Below are positions 7,693-15,983 of a stretch of DNA of 64,000 nt, in pieces. This stretch comes from Pseudomonas petrae (GTDB taxonomy: Bacteria; Pseudomonadota; Gammaproteobacteria; Pseudomonadales; Pseudomonadaceae), in the NCBI RefSeq assembly GCF_021728295.1, contig NZ_JAKJXE010000018.1, positions 34,334 to 98,333 of the forward strand, read 5' to 3'. Positions within the stretch are counted from its first letter, which is position 1. Every line of letters begins with the position of its first letter. The notes under the pieces were generated by a model, which was given only the letters and a program-made list of their open reading frames with translations, was not told where the DNA came from and searched no databases. The position numbers and the translations under genes are program-made.

Positions 7693-8814
7693 ATGACCGT
7701 TCTTTCTCCACTTGAGGCCTGGCAGCAGGCCGTTGATACCCAGGGTTTTCAGCCGGACGATGCCCAGCGCAATGCCGCGCTGCACCTGCAGGCGTGCTGG
7801 CAGGCGCTGAACGACGGCAAGCGCGGCGGCGCGGTCAAGGGCGTTTATCTGTGGGGCCCGGTGGGGCGCGGCAAGACCTGGCTCATGGACCGTTTTTACG
7901 ACAGCCTGCAGGTCCCGGCCCGGCGCCAGCATTTTCATCACTTCATGCGATGGGTGCATCAGCGCCTGTTCCAGCTCACCGGCGTGGCCAAACCCCTGCA
8001 GGTGCTGGCCCGGGAGCTGGCCCAGGACGTGCGCGTGCTGTGCTTCGACGAGTTGTTCGTCAACGACATCGGCGACGCGGTGATTCTCGGCGGCCTGTTG
8101 CGCGCGATGTTCGACGAGGGCGTGGTGCTGGTGTGCACGTCCAATCAATTGCCCGAACAGCTGTACGCCGCGGGTCATAACCGCGAGCGTTTCGTGCCCG
8201 CGATCACGGCGATCAACCACTTCATGGAGGTGGTCTCGGTCGACGGTGGCGAGGACCACCGGCTGCATCCCGGTCAGGCGCAGCAGCGTTACTGGGTGAA
8301 GGCGGAGAAGGGGCCGAGCGCGCTGGTCGAGGTGTTCGAGACGTTGAGCAGCGGGGAGTCGGTGTCGACTCAGCCAGTGCCACTGGGGAGGCGACATGTG
8401 CCGGTGGTGCGCAGCAGTCGAACGGTGATCTGGTGCCGCTATGCCAACCTGTGCGAGCAGCCGCTGGCGGCGATGGATTTCATCGAGCTGTGCGATCGCT
8501 ACAAAGCGGTCTTGTTGAGTGAGGTGCCGGCGCTGAGCGCACCCCAGCGCGAGGGGCGCATCGCCCGTGGCACCGAGGATGGCGTTGAACAGGTCACGGC
8601 GGGGGACCGCGAGCTGCCGCAGCTGTCGCCTTACGACGACGGCGTGCGGCGCTTCATCGCCCTGGTCGACGAGTGCTACGACCGCAAGGTGCCGCTGTAC
8701 ATCGAAGCCGCGATGCCGATGGCCGGGCTGTACACCGAAGGCTATCTGGCGTTCGCGTTCCGACGCACGCTGAGCCGCTTGCAGGAGATGCAGCTCGCGC
8801 GCTTCGGTCAGTAA
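7693..8814 (+). CDS. zapE: AFG1/ZapE-family ATPase
   Basis: This 373-residue P-loop ATPase is of the AFG1/ZapE type. Walker A is GPVGRGKT (residues 55-62), followed by the family's HHFMRWVH segment. Walker B is VLCFDELFV, and CTSNQLPEQLY is a sensor-like motif. ZapE in E. coli associates with FtsZ during division under stress, and the mitochondrial homologue handles respiratory-chain proteins. Many pseudomonads carry more than one AFG1-type gene, so this may be a paralogue rather than the main ZapE. It begins 9 bp after the MFS gene, and the next gene is convergent. Confidence 0.8.
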   Translation: MTVLSPLEAWQQAVDTQGFQPDDAQRNAALHLQACWQALNDGKRGGAVKGVYLWGPVGRGKTWLMDRFYDSLQVPARRQHFHHFMRWVHQRLFQLTGVAKPLQVLARELAQDVRVLCFDELFVNDIGDAVILGGLLRAMFDEGVVLVCTSNQLPEQLYAAGHNRERFVPAITAINHFMEVVSVDGGEDHRLHPGQAQQRYWVKAEKGPSALVEVFETLSSGESVSTQPVPLGRRHVPVVRSSRTVIWCRYANLCEQPLAAMDFIELCDRYKAVLLSEVPALSAPQREGRIARGTEDGVEQVTAGDRELPQLSPYDDGVRRFIALVDECYDRKVPLYIEAAMPMAGLYTEGYLAFAFRRTLSRLQEMQLARFGQ

Positions 8815-8837
8815 CGCTGAAACCCGCAAACTTCAAT

Positions 8838-9746
8838 TCACACGCTGTTGCGTCGTCGCTGGGCCAACACATGCTTGGCGCCTTCTCCCACCAGGACCAT
8901 GACCGCCAGCCAGATGGGCAGGTAGGTCATCCATTCATCGCGGCCGATGGATTCGCCCAGCAGCAGGGCGACACCGACCAGCAGCACCGGCTCGACGTAG
9001 CTCAGCAAGCCGAACACGCTGAACGCCAGCAGGCGGCTGGCGCGAATGTAGCTGACCAGCGCCGACGCACTGATCGCCCCCAACACCGGAATCAGCACAT
9101 AAAAGCGTGGGAATTGTTCCACCACTGACGGGTTGCCCTGGCAGATGAACAGCACCGCGACGGGCAGGATCAGCAGCATGTCCCACCACAGACCGCCGAG
9201 GTTGTCGGTCTTGAGCTTGCGCCGCAGCACGAAGTACAGCGGATAACCCAGGCAGACAAGCAGGGTTTCCCAGGAAAAACTGCCGAGACGCAGCAGCTCA
9301 TTGCCGACCCCGACCAGCGCGCAGCACGCGGCGATTTTTTGCAGGTGCGACAGGTGTTCGCCGTAGACCACACGCCCGGTGAGGATCATGGTCAGCGGCA
9401 ACAGAAAATACCCCAGCGACACTTCCAGGCTGCGGCCGTGCAGCGGCGCCCACATGAACAGCCACAGCTGCGCGCCCATCAACGTTGCCGACAGCGCCAT
9501 CCCGGCCAACAGGGCAGGCGTCTGGCGCACCCGGACGGCGAGGGTGCGGGCGAGTTTCCAGTCTCCGCTGGAGAGCATGAACAGCGTCACGCAGGGCAGG
9601 GTCAGCAGCATGCGCCAACCGAAGATTTCTTCACCGCTCAATGGCGTGAGCAATGAGGTGTAGTAGTACATGACCGCGAACAGGCAGGAGGCCATGACCG
9701 ATAACGCAACGCCCTTGTACACAGGGGCTCCTTGGTTTCGATTCAT
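8838..9746 (-). CDS. EamA/RarD-family membrane transporter
   Basis: This 302-residue integral membrane protein has about ten transmembrane helices in two EamA repeats, the plan of drug/metabolite transporters. The N-terminus (KGVALSVMASCLFAVMYYYTSLL, abbreviated) and the EEIFGWRMLL stretch resemble RarD, an exporter-like protein of unknown substrate. I used the ATG at 9746 because it starts just before helix 1. The frame is open further up to 9899, where the sequence does not look like protein. It ends 23 bp from the ATPase gene, convergently. Confidence 0.85.
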   Translation of the reverse strand: MNRNQGAPVYKGVALSVMASCLFAVMYYYTSLLTPLSGEEIFGWRMLLTLPCVTLFMLSSGDWKLARTLAVRVRQTPALLAGMALSATLMGAQLWLFMWAPLHGRSLEVSLGYFLLPLTMILTGRVVYGEHLSHLQKIAACCALVGVGNELLRLGSFSWETLLVCLGYPLYFVLRRKLKTDNLGGLWWDMLLILPVAVLFICQGNPSVVEQFPRFYVLIPVLGAISASALVSYIRASRLLAFSVFGLLSYVEPVLLVGVALLLGESIGRDEWMTYLPIWLAVMVLVGEGAKHVLAQRRRNSV

Positions 9747-10002
9747 CAGGTGTGGGGTGCAGGAATGCTTCCATCGGCGGGCTCTGACGGCACGCTTCGA
9801 GGAACAGGGCATAACAACGGCGCAGAGTTTATCCGAGGTCGTGCGGGCGGTCCGCAGCAATCTGGTAAACCGCAGGTGGGCTGGCAGTAAACGATGCACG
9901 TTTGGCAGGGAACGAGACCGCGTGCCGATTGAGCCGTTGGGTCCAGTCGCCCAGACTTCTCTTCAACGCGCCACACCGGCGCGGCCGCTGGAGAGATTTC
10001 CC

Positions 10003-10644
10003 ATGACTCAATCAATCGCCGGTATCAAGATCCCCGACAGCGCGCTGGCCCGCGCCACCACCGAGTACATCCGCGATCAGGAAGACGACCTGCTGTTCAA
10101 TCACTCGCGCCGGGTATTTTTGTGGGGCGCGCTGACGGGCGAGCGCAAGGGGCTGACTTACGACGCCGAGCAGCTTTACGTCGGGGCGATGTTTCATGAC
10201 TTGGGTCTGGTGGAGCAGCACCGCAGTGCCGACCTGCGTTTCGAGGTGGATTCGGCCAATGCGGCGCGGGCGTTCATGCAGCCGTTTGGGTTGTCCGAGG
10301 GCGATATCGAGCAGGTCTGGTTGTCCATCGCGCTGCACACTACGCCGGGCGTGCCTGAGCATTTGCGGCCGAACGTGGCGCTGGTCACGGCGGGCGTCGA
10401 GATGGACGTGCTGGGCATCAATTACGGGCAGTTCAGTGATGAGCAGCGTGAGGTCGTGACCCATGCTCACCCACGCGGTGAAGACTTCAAGGAATGCATT
10501 CTGTGCGCGTTTGCCAATGGTTTTCGGCATAAGCCTGACACGACGTTTGGTACGGTGAATGCGGATGTGTTGGTGGATGAAGACCCGACGTTCAAGCCGC
10601 TGAATTTCGTGCAGATCATTCGGAAGTCGCCTTGGAAGGCGTGA
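10003..10644 (+). CDS. HD-domain phosphohydrolase-like protein
   Basis: This 213-residue soluble protein has an HD metal-binding domain. His34 sits in NHSRRVFLWG, the HD doublet His65-Asp66 sits in GAMFHDLGL, and a later Asp near 143 sits in GVEMDVLG. This set matches HD-domain proteins related to cyanamide hydratase (Ddi2-like) and to small phosphohydrolases, which bind one or two divalent metals. The substrate is unknown. The ATG at 10003 follows GGAGAG. The frame is open for 333 bases upstream, but that DNA is the promoter region of the divergent transporter gene. Confidence 0.85.
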   Translation: MTQSIAGIKIPDSALARATTEYIRDQEDDLLFNHSRRVFLWGALTGERKGLTYDAEQLYVGAMFHDLGLVEQHRSADLRFEVDSANAARAFMQPFGLSEGDIEQVWLSIALHTTPGVPEHLRPNVALVTAGVEMDVLGINYGQFSDEQREVVTHAHPRGEDFKECILCAFANGFRHKPDTTFGTVNADVLVDEDPTFKPLNFVQIIRKSPWKA

Positions 10645-10650
10645 TCCTTC

Positions 10651-10944
10651 ATCAAGATCAAGGGCGTCGGCCTAACGGCCTCGGGTTTCGCCTTCGGCGA
10701 GTTACTTGGAAAAAGCACCCCAAGTAACCAAGGGTGCTTGCTCCTGGTTGGGCTCCTCCTTCGTCGGAGTACCTTCACTCCGGTCTCGCTCCGTGGGCCC
10801 GCCGCCATCCGCCATCCATGGCGGGGGGCGGCTCTCGCGGCATCCATGCCGCTCGGCCCACTGCGCGAGACCTGCGTTCAGCCTGCACCCAAGTCGCGAT
10901 TGGTGTCGTCTGGGCTTTTTGTGTTTGAAGATCAGGATCAAAAG
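10651..10944 (+). repeat. Structured ~295-bp repeat, copy A (multi-hairpin element)
   Basis: This is a GC-rich noncoding repeat also present at 36195-36488 and, inverted, at 36739-37033. The stems in order are: GGCC/GGCC (10669-10680); CGCC-TTC-GGCG (10689-10699); GTTACTTGG/CCAAGTAAC (10701-10709 with 10720-10728); CTCC/GGAG (10753-10756 with 10766-10769); an outer stem GGTCTCGC/GCGAGACC (10782-10789 with 10865-10872); and inside it GTGGGCC/GGCCCAC (10793-10799 with 10855-10861). The inner stem encloses two hairpins with CATCCATG loops (10810-10823 and 10837-10852). The 3' part GCCTGCACCCAAGTCGCGATTGG is nearly invariant. Open frames of 60-90 codons across it lack ribosome binding sites and are not credible genes. 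Confidence 0.85.
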
Positions 10945-10966
10945 CGGATCAAGAGCAGATCAAAGG

Positions 10967-11122
10967 CTTCCCGGCTGAAGCCGGTCCTACGGGGGCGCCG
11001 CAGGTTCTACTGACTGCACCCGGTTTTCAGGTAGGACCGGCTTTAGCCGGGAAGGCGTCGAGCGTCACGCCGCAGAATGGATGTCGACCACACAGGCCTC
11101 TTCCCGGCTGAAGCCGGTCCCA
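10967..11122. repeat. Three REP palindromes (ACCGGCTT[C/T]AGCCGGGAAG class)
   Basis: Copies of the GACCGGCTTYAGCCGGGAAG palindrome lie at 10967-10990 (reverse), 11031-11054 (forward) and 11100-11122 (reverse). The last two form an inverted doublet of the REPIN type. They follow the structured repeat and precede the MFS gene. Confidence 0.85.
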
Positions 11123-11134
11123 CTGAAACATGTT

Positions 11135-11192
11135 GATCGTTCCCACGCTCCACGTGGGAATGCATCCTTTGACGCTCCGCGTCCGTGTCTTT
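11135..11192. repeat. DUF1534-type palindromic repeat fragment
   Basis: GATCGTTCCCACGCTCCACG followed by TGGGAATGCAT and GACGCTCCGCGTC matches one end of the 130-bp element at 36550-36679. Translations of this repeat are annotated as DUF1534 proteins in P. syringae-group genomes. The palindromic DNA, not a protein, appears to be the repeated unit. Confidence 0.75.
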
Positions 11193-11317
11193 TTGAAGAT
11201 CGATTGAGGCGTTCCTGAGGCCACTCCCTTCAACATACCTTCTTCGGCATTGTTTCAAGCTTTGTTAGGCTGGTCCCGAAGCGGGCCATGACGGGCCGCT
11301 GTTTTCAGGGAGCGGCA

Positions 11318-12469
11318 ATGACTTCCATCAGCACCGCAGCGCCCGTGGTACCGGGGCGGCTGGAGCAGTTTTCGACGCGGATCGCTTTTTTTGTCACCGG
11401 GTTCAGCATGTCGGCCTGGGCGCCGCTGGTGCCTTATGCGAAAAGCCGTCTGGGTCTGGACGACGCCGGCCTCGGGTTGTTGCTGTTGTGTCTGGGCATT
11501 GGCTCGATCGTTTCCATGCCGCTGGCCGGAGCAATGACGGTGCGTTATGGCTGTCGGCGTTTGATCGTGATGACGGGCGTCATCGCCTGTGTGTGCCTGC
11601 CTTTATTGGCCACCCTCAGCTCGGTTCCGCTGATGGTCGCCACGCTTTTTGTCTATGGCGCGAGCATGGGCGCGCTGGGGTGCGTGACCAACATTCAGGC
11701 GATCATCGTCGAGCGGGCGAGCGGCAAGACCATGATGTCCGGGTTTCACGGGCTGTTCAGTTGCGGCGGGATTCTGGGCGCGGCGGGGGTGTCGGCGTTG
11801 TTGAGCGTCGGCGTCTGGCCGTGGTTGGCGATGGCCGTCGTTGCGCTGTTCATCGCCCTCGCGCTGTACAAAGCCGCGCCCCACTTGTTGCCGTACGGCA
11901 GCGAACCGGGAGGCCCGGCATTTGCGATTCCCCGAGGCGTGGTGCTGTTCATCGGTTTGATGTGCTTCACGGTGTTCCTCACCGAAGGCGCGATGCTCGA
12001 CTGGAGTGCGGTGTTCCTCAGCGCTCAGCGCGGTGTCGAGCCGTCTTACGCAGGGTTCGGTTATGCGGTGTTCGCGCTGTTCATGGCAATCGGGCGTCTG
12101 TGCGGCGATCCGATTGTCCGGCGCCTCGGTGTGCACAAAATCATCCTGTTTGGCGGGCTGTGCGCGGCCGCCGGGATGATCGTCGCGACGCTGATCCCGG
12201 TCTGGCAAGCGGCGCTGTGCGGGTACGCGCTGGTGGGAATCGGTTGTTCCAACATCGTGCCGGTGTTTTACAGCGCGGTCGGTCGGCAGAAAACCATGCC
12301 GGAGAACGTGGCAGTGCCAGCGATTACCACACTGGGCTACATCGGCATTCTGATGGGACCGGCCGGCATCGGTTTTGTCGCCCACCTCAGCAGCCTCGGC
12401 GCGGCGTTCATGATCATCGCCGTGATGCTGCTGGGTGTGGCGGTCAGCGGGCGGTTCTTGCGGGTGTGA
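11318..12469 (+). CDS. MFS transporter (YbjJ-like)
   Basis: This 383-residue permease has 12 predicted membrane helices and resembles the YbjJ branch of the major facilitator superfamily. Early features are FFVTGFSMSAWAPLVPYAK, the DDAGLGLLLLCLGIGS segment and an MFS motif-A-like AGAMTVRYGCRR loop. The substrate is unknown. The ATG at 11318 is preceded by GGGAGCGG. Another ATG at 11288 is in frame but has no Shine-Dalgarno sequence. The gene is monocistronic: repeats lie upstream and a convergent gene lies 15 bp downstream. Confidence 0.85.
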   Translation: MTSISTAAPVVPGRLEQFSTRIAFFVTGFSMSAWAPLVPYAKSRLGLDDAGLGLLLLCLGIGSIVSMPLAGAMTVRYGCRRLIVMTGVIACVCLPLLATLSSVPLMVATLFVYGASMGALGCVTNIQAIIVERASGKTMMSGFHGLFSCGGILGAAGVSALLSVGVWPWLAMAVVALFIALALYKAAPHLLPYGSEPGGPAFAIPRGVVLFIGLMCFTVFLTEGAMLDWSAVFLSAQRGVEPSYAGFGYAVFALFMAIGRLCGDPIVRRLGVHKIILFGGLCAAAGMIVATLIPVWQAALCGYALVGIGCSNIVPVFYSAVGRQKTMPENVAVPAITTLGYIGILMGPAGIGFVAHLSSLGAAFMIIAVMLLGVAVSGRFLRV

Positions 12470-12484
12470 GGCCAATAATGGGAA

Positions 12485-12922
12485 TCAGCTCGGCATCATC
12501 GCAAAGCCCACACCAAAACGGTTCCAGGCGTTGATGGTGGCGACGGCCAGGGTGATGTTGACCACTTCGGCTTCGCTGTAATGCGTGAGCAGCGCTTCGT
12601 ACTGATGCTGCGGCGCGCGGTGCACGGGCAGCAGGGTCAGGCTTTCAACCCAGGCGAGTACGACTTTTTCCTTCTCGGTGAAGAATTCGGTTTCTTCCCA
12701 CACGCTGAGGGTCTGCAGACGGGCCTCGGTTTCGCCGGCCTTGCGTGCGTCATTGGCGTGCATGTTGACGCAATACGCACAGCCGTTGAGCTGCGAGGCC
12801 CGCAGACGGATCAGCTCCAGCAGTGAATGATCCAGGCCGGATTTGCTCAGTGCGGTCTCCAGGCCGACCATGGCTTTGTAGGCTTCCGGCGATTTCTGGG
12901 CCCAGTTGATTCGGTTGTTCAT
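12485..12922 (-). CDS. AhpD-like alkylhydroperoxidase / carboxymuconolactone decarboxylase family protein
   Basis: This 145-residue all-helical protein is of the CMD/AhpD family. The redox motif is Cys48-Ala-Tyr-Cys51 followed by His55 (NGCAYCVNMH), with Glu36 in the helix before it, as in peroxidase-active members. Such proteins reduce peroxides or act in thiol relay, and the physiological partner here is unknown. I used the ATG at 12922. The frame can be extended six codons to a TTG, which is less likely. The convergent MFS gene ends 15 bp away. Confidence 0.88.
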   Translation of the reverse strand: MNNRINWAQKSPEAYKAMVGLETALSKSGLDHSLLELIRLRASQLNGCAYCVNMHANDARKAGETEARLQTLSVWEETEFFTEKEKVVLAWVESLTLLPVHRAPQHQYEALLTHYSEAEVVNITLAVATINAWNRFGVGFAMMPS

Positions 12923-13040
12923 GGTGGGTGCTCTCTTCAAAGTGGCCGGCGGAAGCCGCTGGACGTGGCGAAATGGTACGCCCGCGCTGCGACCCGTCGA
13001 ATAGCCAATGAAGGAGGTTTAGGGGAGACCAATTGCGCCG

Positions 13041-13529
13041 CTATCGATCAGCGGTGCATGGCTGGGGACGGGCGAGCAGACGCTCGCGAATCCGGTCATA
13101 AGCCAGGTTGAACAGCATCGTGTACGGCAGAAACAGCAGCAACAGGCCGATGTCCAGCACAAAGGCTTCCAGCAGGCTGATCGACAGCCACCACGCCACC
13201 ATCGGCACCACCATGAACACCAGCCCTACTTCAAAGCTGATGGCATGCAGCGCCCGCGCCTTGAGATTCAGGGCGAAACCCAACCGGGCGCGCAGACGGT
13301 CGAACCCGGCGTTGAAGACCATGTTCCAGAGCATGGCGACCGTGGAAATCATTACAGTCATCGCGCCCATCTTGCCGATGGACTGGCCGAGCACCCAGGC
13401 CAGCCCGGGCGCAAACATCAGCACGCCGATGAGCTCGAACAATAGCGCATGGAAGGCGCGCTCCCTGAGGGACTTGGTCGCAACGACCGGCTTCGCGGTC
13501 TTGTGGGGCGTGAGAATGTGCAGAGGCAT
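13041..13529 (-). CDS. PACE-family efflux transporter (chlorhexidine/biocide type)
   Basis: This 162-residue membrane protein consists of two bacterial transmembrane pair domains, four helices in all. It carries PACE signatures: a conserved Glu in helix 1 (HALLFELIGVL), WNMVFNAGFDRLRARL at the end of helix 2, and the repeated pattern FNLAYDRIRERLL at the C-terminus. AceI-type PACE proteins export chlorhexidine and short-chain diamines by proton antiport. An alternative GTG start lies at 13541. The LysR gene next to it is divergent, and LysR regulators commonly control PACE genes, as AceR controls aceI. Confidence 0.88.
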   Translation of the reverse strand: MPLHILTPHKTAKPVVATKSLRERAFHALLFELIGVLMFAPGLAWVLGQSIGKMGAMTVMISTVAMLWNMVFNAGFDRLRARLGFALNLKARALHAISFEVGLVFMVVPMVAWWLSISLLEAFVLDIGLLLLFLPYTMLFNLAYDRIRERLLARPQPCTADR

Positions 13530-13598
13530 GTCGGTGATCACTTTGTCGCGGGCAGGTGTGCATTGTCGGGGCGCGATGGGCTAGAGTGAAAATCGGTC

Positions 13599-13617
13599 CC
13601 ATCGGAAAAACCGATGG
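13599..13617. promoter_or_regulatory. Candidate LysR box between the PACE and LysR genes
   Basis: CCATCGG-AAAAA-CCGATGG is a perfect inverted repeat with seven-base arms. It contains T-N11-A (TCGG-N5-CCGA), the LysR-type core. It lies 33 bp before the GTG start of the LysR gene and 70 bp before the efflux gene, in the divergent promoter region. Confidence 0.65.
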
Positions 13618-13649
13618 CGACGCCACATGCTCCTCTGAGGTGTCCACCT

Positions 13650-14537
13650 GTGAGCTATTCCCCCGAAGCACTCGAAGCGTTTGCCCAGACCATCGCGCTG
13701 GGTTCGTTCAGCGCCGCCGCACGGCGCCTGGGCAAAAGCCAGTCGACCATCAGCGAGGCGATTTCGCGGCTGGAGATCGACCTGGGCCTGGAACTGTTCG
13801 ACCGCTCGACCCGCCATCCGGCGTTGACCGAAGCGGGCAGGGCGCTGGAAGGGCGCATCGAGGACGTGCTCGCCGCCTCCGACACGTTGCGCCGCGCGGC
13901 GGGACGTTTGGCGGAGGGCATGGAGCCGCGCCTGACGCTGGTGCTGTCCGACGCCAACCAGTTCGCTGAATTTCAGGCGCGCATGACCGAGCTCGATCAG
14001 CGCTTTCCGGAGCTGGAACTGGAGTGCGTGTTTGCCGAACACGGCGACGCGATCAACCTGATCCAGACGGGCCGGGCGTCCCTGGGTCTGCTGTCGGCCC
14101 AGGCCTCGTACCCGCCGGAAGTGGGCTACGCGACCATCGTCGAGCGCGCCGACTTTGGCATTTTCGTTTCCCACAACCACCCGCTCGCCGCGGAAGAGGC
14201 CGTCGATTACCGCCATCTGGCGCAGCATCGGGCGTTGCGCCTGAACACCATCGTCGACGAGAGCGTGCCCACCGACGACCTGCCCAGCGGCGCGCGACGT
14301 AGCTGGTCAGCGCCCAATTACCTGCTGTTGATGGACATGGCGATCTTCGGATTCGGCTGGTCCGCGCTGCCTCGCTGGCTGGTCAGCACCTGCGGTCAGG
14401 GCCGGTTGAAGGAACTCAAGGTGCCGGGCTGGCCGCGCAGCTCGGCAGTCGACGTGATCTGGTCCCGGCAAAAAAGCCTGGGCCCGGCGGGGACGTGGTT
14501 GCTGGATACGTTGCTGGAGGGGCGGGGTGGCTATTAA
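13650..14537 (+). CDS. LysR-family regulator, probable controller of the PACE pump
   Basis: This 295-residue LysR protein has an HTH at about residues 5-63 (ALEAFAQTIALGSFSAAARR, then SQSTISEAISRLE) and a substrate-binding domain over the rest. I start it at GTG 13650 because GAGGTG lies eight bases before it and the product then begins where LysR proteins normally do. An ATG at 13614 would add twelve residues. It diverges from the PACE efflux gene and is the obvious candidate to bind the inverted repeat between them. Confidence 0.88.
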   Translation: MSYSPEALEAFAQTIALGSFSAAARRLGKSQSTISEAISRLEIDLGLELFDRSTRHPALTEAGRALEGRIEDVLAASDTLRRAAGRLAEGMEPRLTLVLSDANQFAEFQARMTELDQRFPELELECVFAEHGDAINLIQTGRASLGLLSAQASYPPEVGYATIVERADFGIFVSHNHPLAAEEAVDYRHLAQHRALRLNTIVDESVPTDDLPSGARRSWSAPNYLLLMDMAIFGFGWSALPRWLVSTCGQGRLKELKVPGWPRSSAVDVIWSRQKSLGPAGTWLLDTLLEGRGGY

Positions 14538-14611
14538 GCCTGGCGGTCTAAATGCACTGTTTTTGCCCGTCGGCCTGGCAGAGCGCGCGCTGATGGGCCC
14601 CTGCAGTCCCT

Positions 14612-14699
14612 TGTAGGAGCGCGCTTGCCCGCGATGTGTCAGATCAGACGGCACAGATGTGACAGGCCAATCCCTTTCGCGGGCAAGCGCGCTCCCACA
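14612..14699. repeat. REP doublet (GGAGCGCGCTTGCCCGCGA class)
   Basis: A forward copy (TGTAGGAGCGCGCTTGCCCG from 14612) and a reverse copy (ending GCGCGCTCCCACA at 14699) face each other, which makes a REPIN-like inverted doublet between two convergent LysR genes. Confidence 0.85.
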
Positions 14700-14715
14700 G
14701 GATTTGTGTTTGCCA

Positions 14716-15660
14716 TCAGTGCGAGGAAACTGGCGAATCTGATCCGCCCTCCAAGACAAGCCCCTCCGGCATCTCCTGAGCGAACACGTTCACCACCTCG
14801 CGGGTCAGGCCGACGATGTCTTCCACCAACTCCATTCCCGCGCCGGTGCGCCAACTGGCGACGATGTCCATCAGCGGCGGCAGCGGGACGTTCTCGATCA
14901 GTGTCAACGCGCCCTGGGCCAGTTCGCCATGCACCAGCGTCACCGGCAGCGCGCCGATGCCAAAGCCGTCGCGCACCAGCCGGGTAATGGCTGACGCCGA
15001 GTTCACGCAGTTGATCCGTGGCGTGACGATGTTGGCGGTGTGCAGCATGTTGAGGATGTCCTGGTGCGGCCGCGAGTTGCGCGAAAACGTGACGATGCGC
15101 GCCTCGGCGATCTCTTCCAGGGTCACGTCCGGGCGGTCGAACGCCGAGCCCGTCGGCACCACCCAGCGCAGGGGGTAGCGCGCCAGTACCGCGTTGCGCA
15201 CGCTGTCGAAACGCAGCACGTCGGTCTGGAAAATGATGTCCTGATAACCCTTTTCCAGCTGCGAGCAGAGGTTGCTGGCGGTCTCGGCGGTGAGCTCGAT
15301 TTCCAGATTCGGGTAACACTTCATCAGGCGTGTTACCAAGGGGCTGAGCCAGGTGTGTATCACCGTATCCATGGCGCCGATGCGGATTCGGCCGCGCACC
15401 TGGCTGGGGTCCTTGATCGCCGCTTTCATGCTTTGCATCGTGTCCATGATGTGCTCGGCGTATTCGAGCACGCGCACACCCTCTTGCGTCAGCGACACGC
15501 CCCTGGAATCCCGGACGAACAGCCGCACGCCCATTTCGTCCTCCAGCGCGGCGATGCGGCTGGAGATAGAGGCCTGGGTGCTGAACAGTTTTTCCGCCGT
15601 CAGACGAAAGCTTTTCAGCCGCGCGACCCAGACGAAGGTTTCCAGAAACTTGAGATTCAC
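14716..15660 (-). CDS. LysR-family regulator next to the DUF969/DUF979 pair
   Basis: This 314-residue LysR protein has an HTH at residues about 1-60 (NLKFLETFVWVARLKSFRLT, TQASISSRIAALEDEMG) and a LysR effector domain at about 90-295. The start is GTG 15660 with AAGGA upstream. Longer frames run to 15786 but would put extra residues before the HTH. It is divergent from the DUF969/DUF979 membrane genes, so its effector is likely what they transport or a related metabolite. Confidence 0.88.
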   Translation of the reverse strand: MNLKFLETFVWVARLKSFRLTAEKLFSTQASISSRIAALEDEMGVRLFVRDSRGVSLTQEGVRVLEYAEHIMDTMQSMKAAIKDPSQVRGRIRIGAMDTVIHTWLSPLVTRLMKCYPNLEIELTAETASNLCSQLEKGYQDIIFQTDVLRFDSVRNAVLARYPLRWVVPTGSAFDRPDVTLEEIAEARIVTFSRNSRPHQDILNMLHTANIVTPRINCVNSASAITRLVRDGFGIGALPVTLVHGELAQGALTLIENVPLPPLMDIVASWRTGAGMELVEDIVGLTREVVNVFAQEMPEGLVLEGGSDSPVSSH

Positions 15661-15983
15661 CGAGGGATTTCCTTGAGCAATTGGGCGCCGGCTTACATCC
15701 AGCATGACCTGCGACCGACACACCGTGGCCAGCACGACCTGTGCAAACTGAGCACTGGAACAGCAGGTTGCATGCCACCCCGGCAACAGAAAATCTTATG
15801 GGCCATAGCGGGTTTTTCCCGTTGGACGCCCCGGCGTGACTGCGGTGCCATGGGGCAGCGGCGCTGTGACTTCGTTGAGCCTGGGCTGAGCCCTGAGCAT
15901 AAGTGCTGCCATCCGCTCGTTTCTCGAACATGTTCCTCATTCGTGCCCAGCAAGGTACCGCAACTGCCAACGAGAACCCCATC
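15661..15983. promoter_or_regulatory. Divergent promoter region with short palindromes
   Basis: This 323-bp spacer has no credible gene. It contains GGGCT-G-AGCCC (15883-15893) and the palindrome GAACATGTTC (15926-15935). The second lies about 50 bp before the DUF969 start and is a possible regulator site, though it lacks the usual LysR spacing. Confidence 0.4.

Noticed and set aside
10706..11013. Overlapping open frames of 60-90 codons across the structured repeat
   Set aside because: Several frames are open at once because the repeat is GC-rich. None has a ribosome binding site, and the differences between copies preserve base pairing, not protein sequence.
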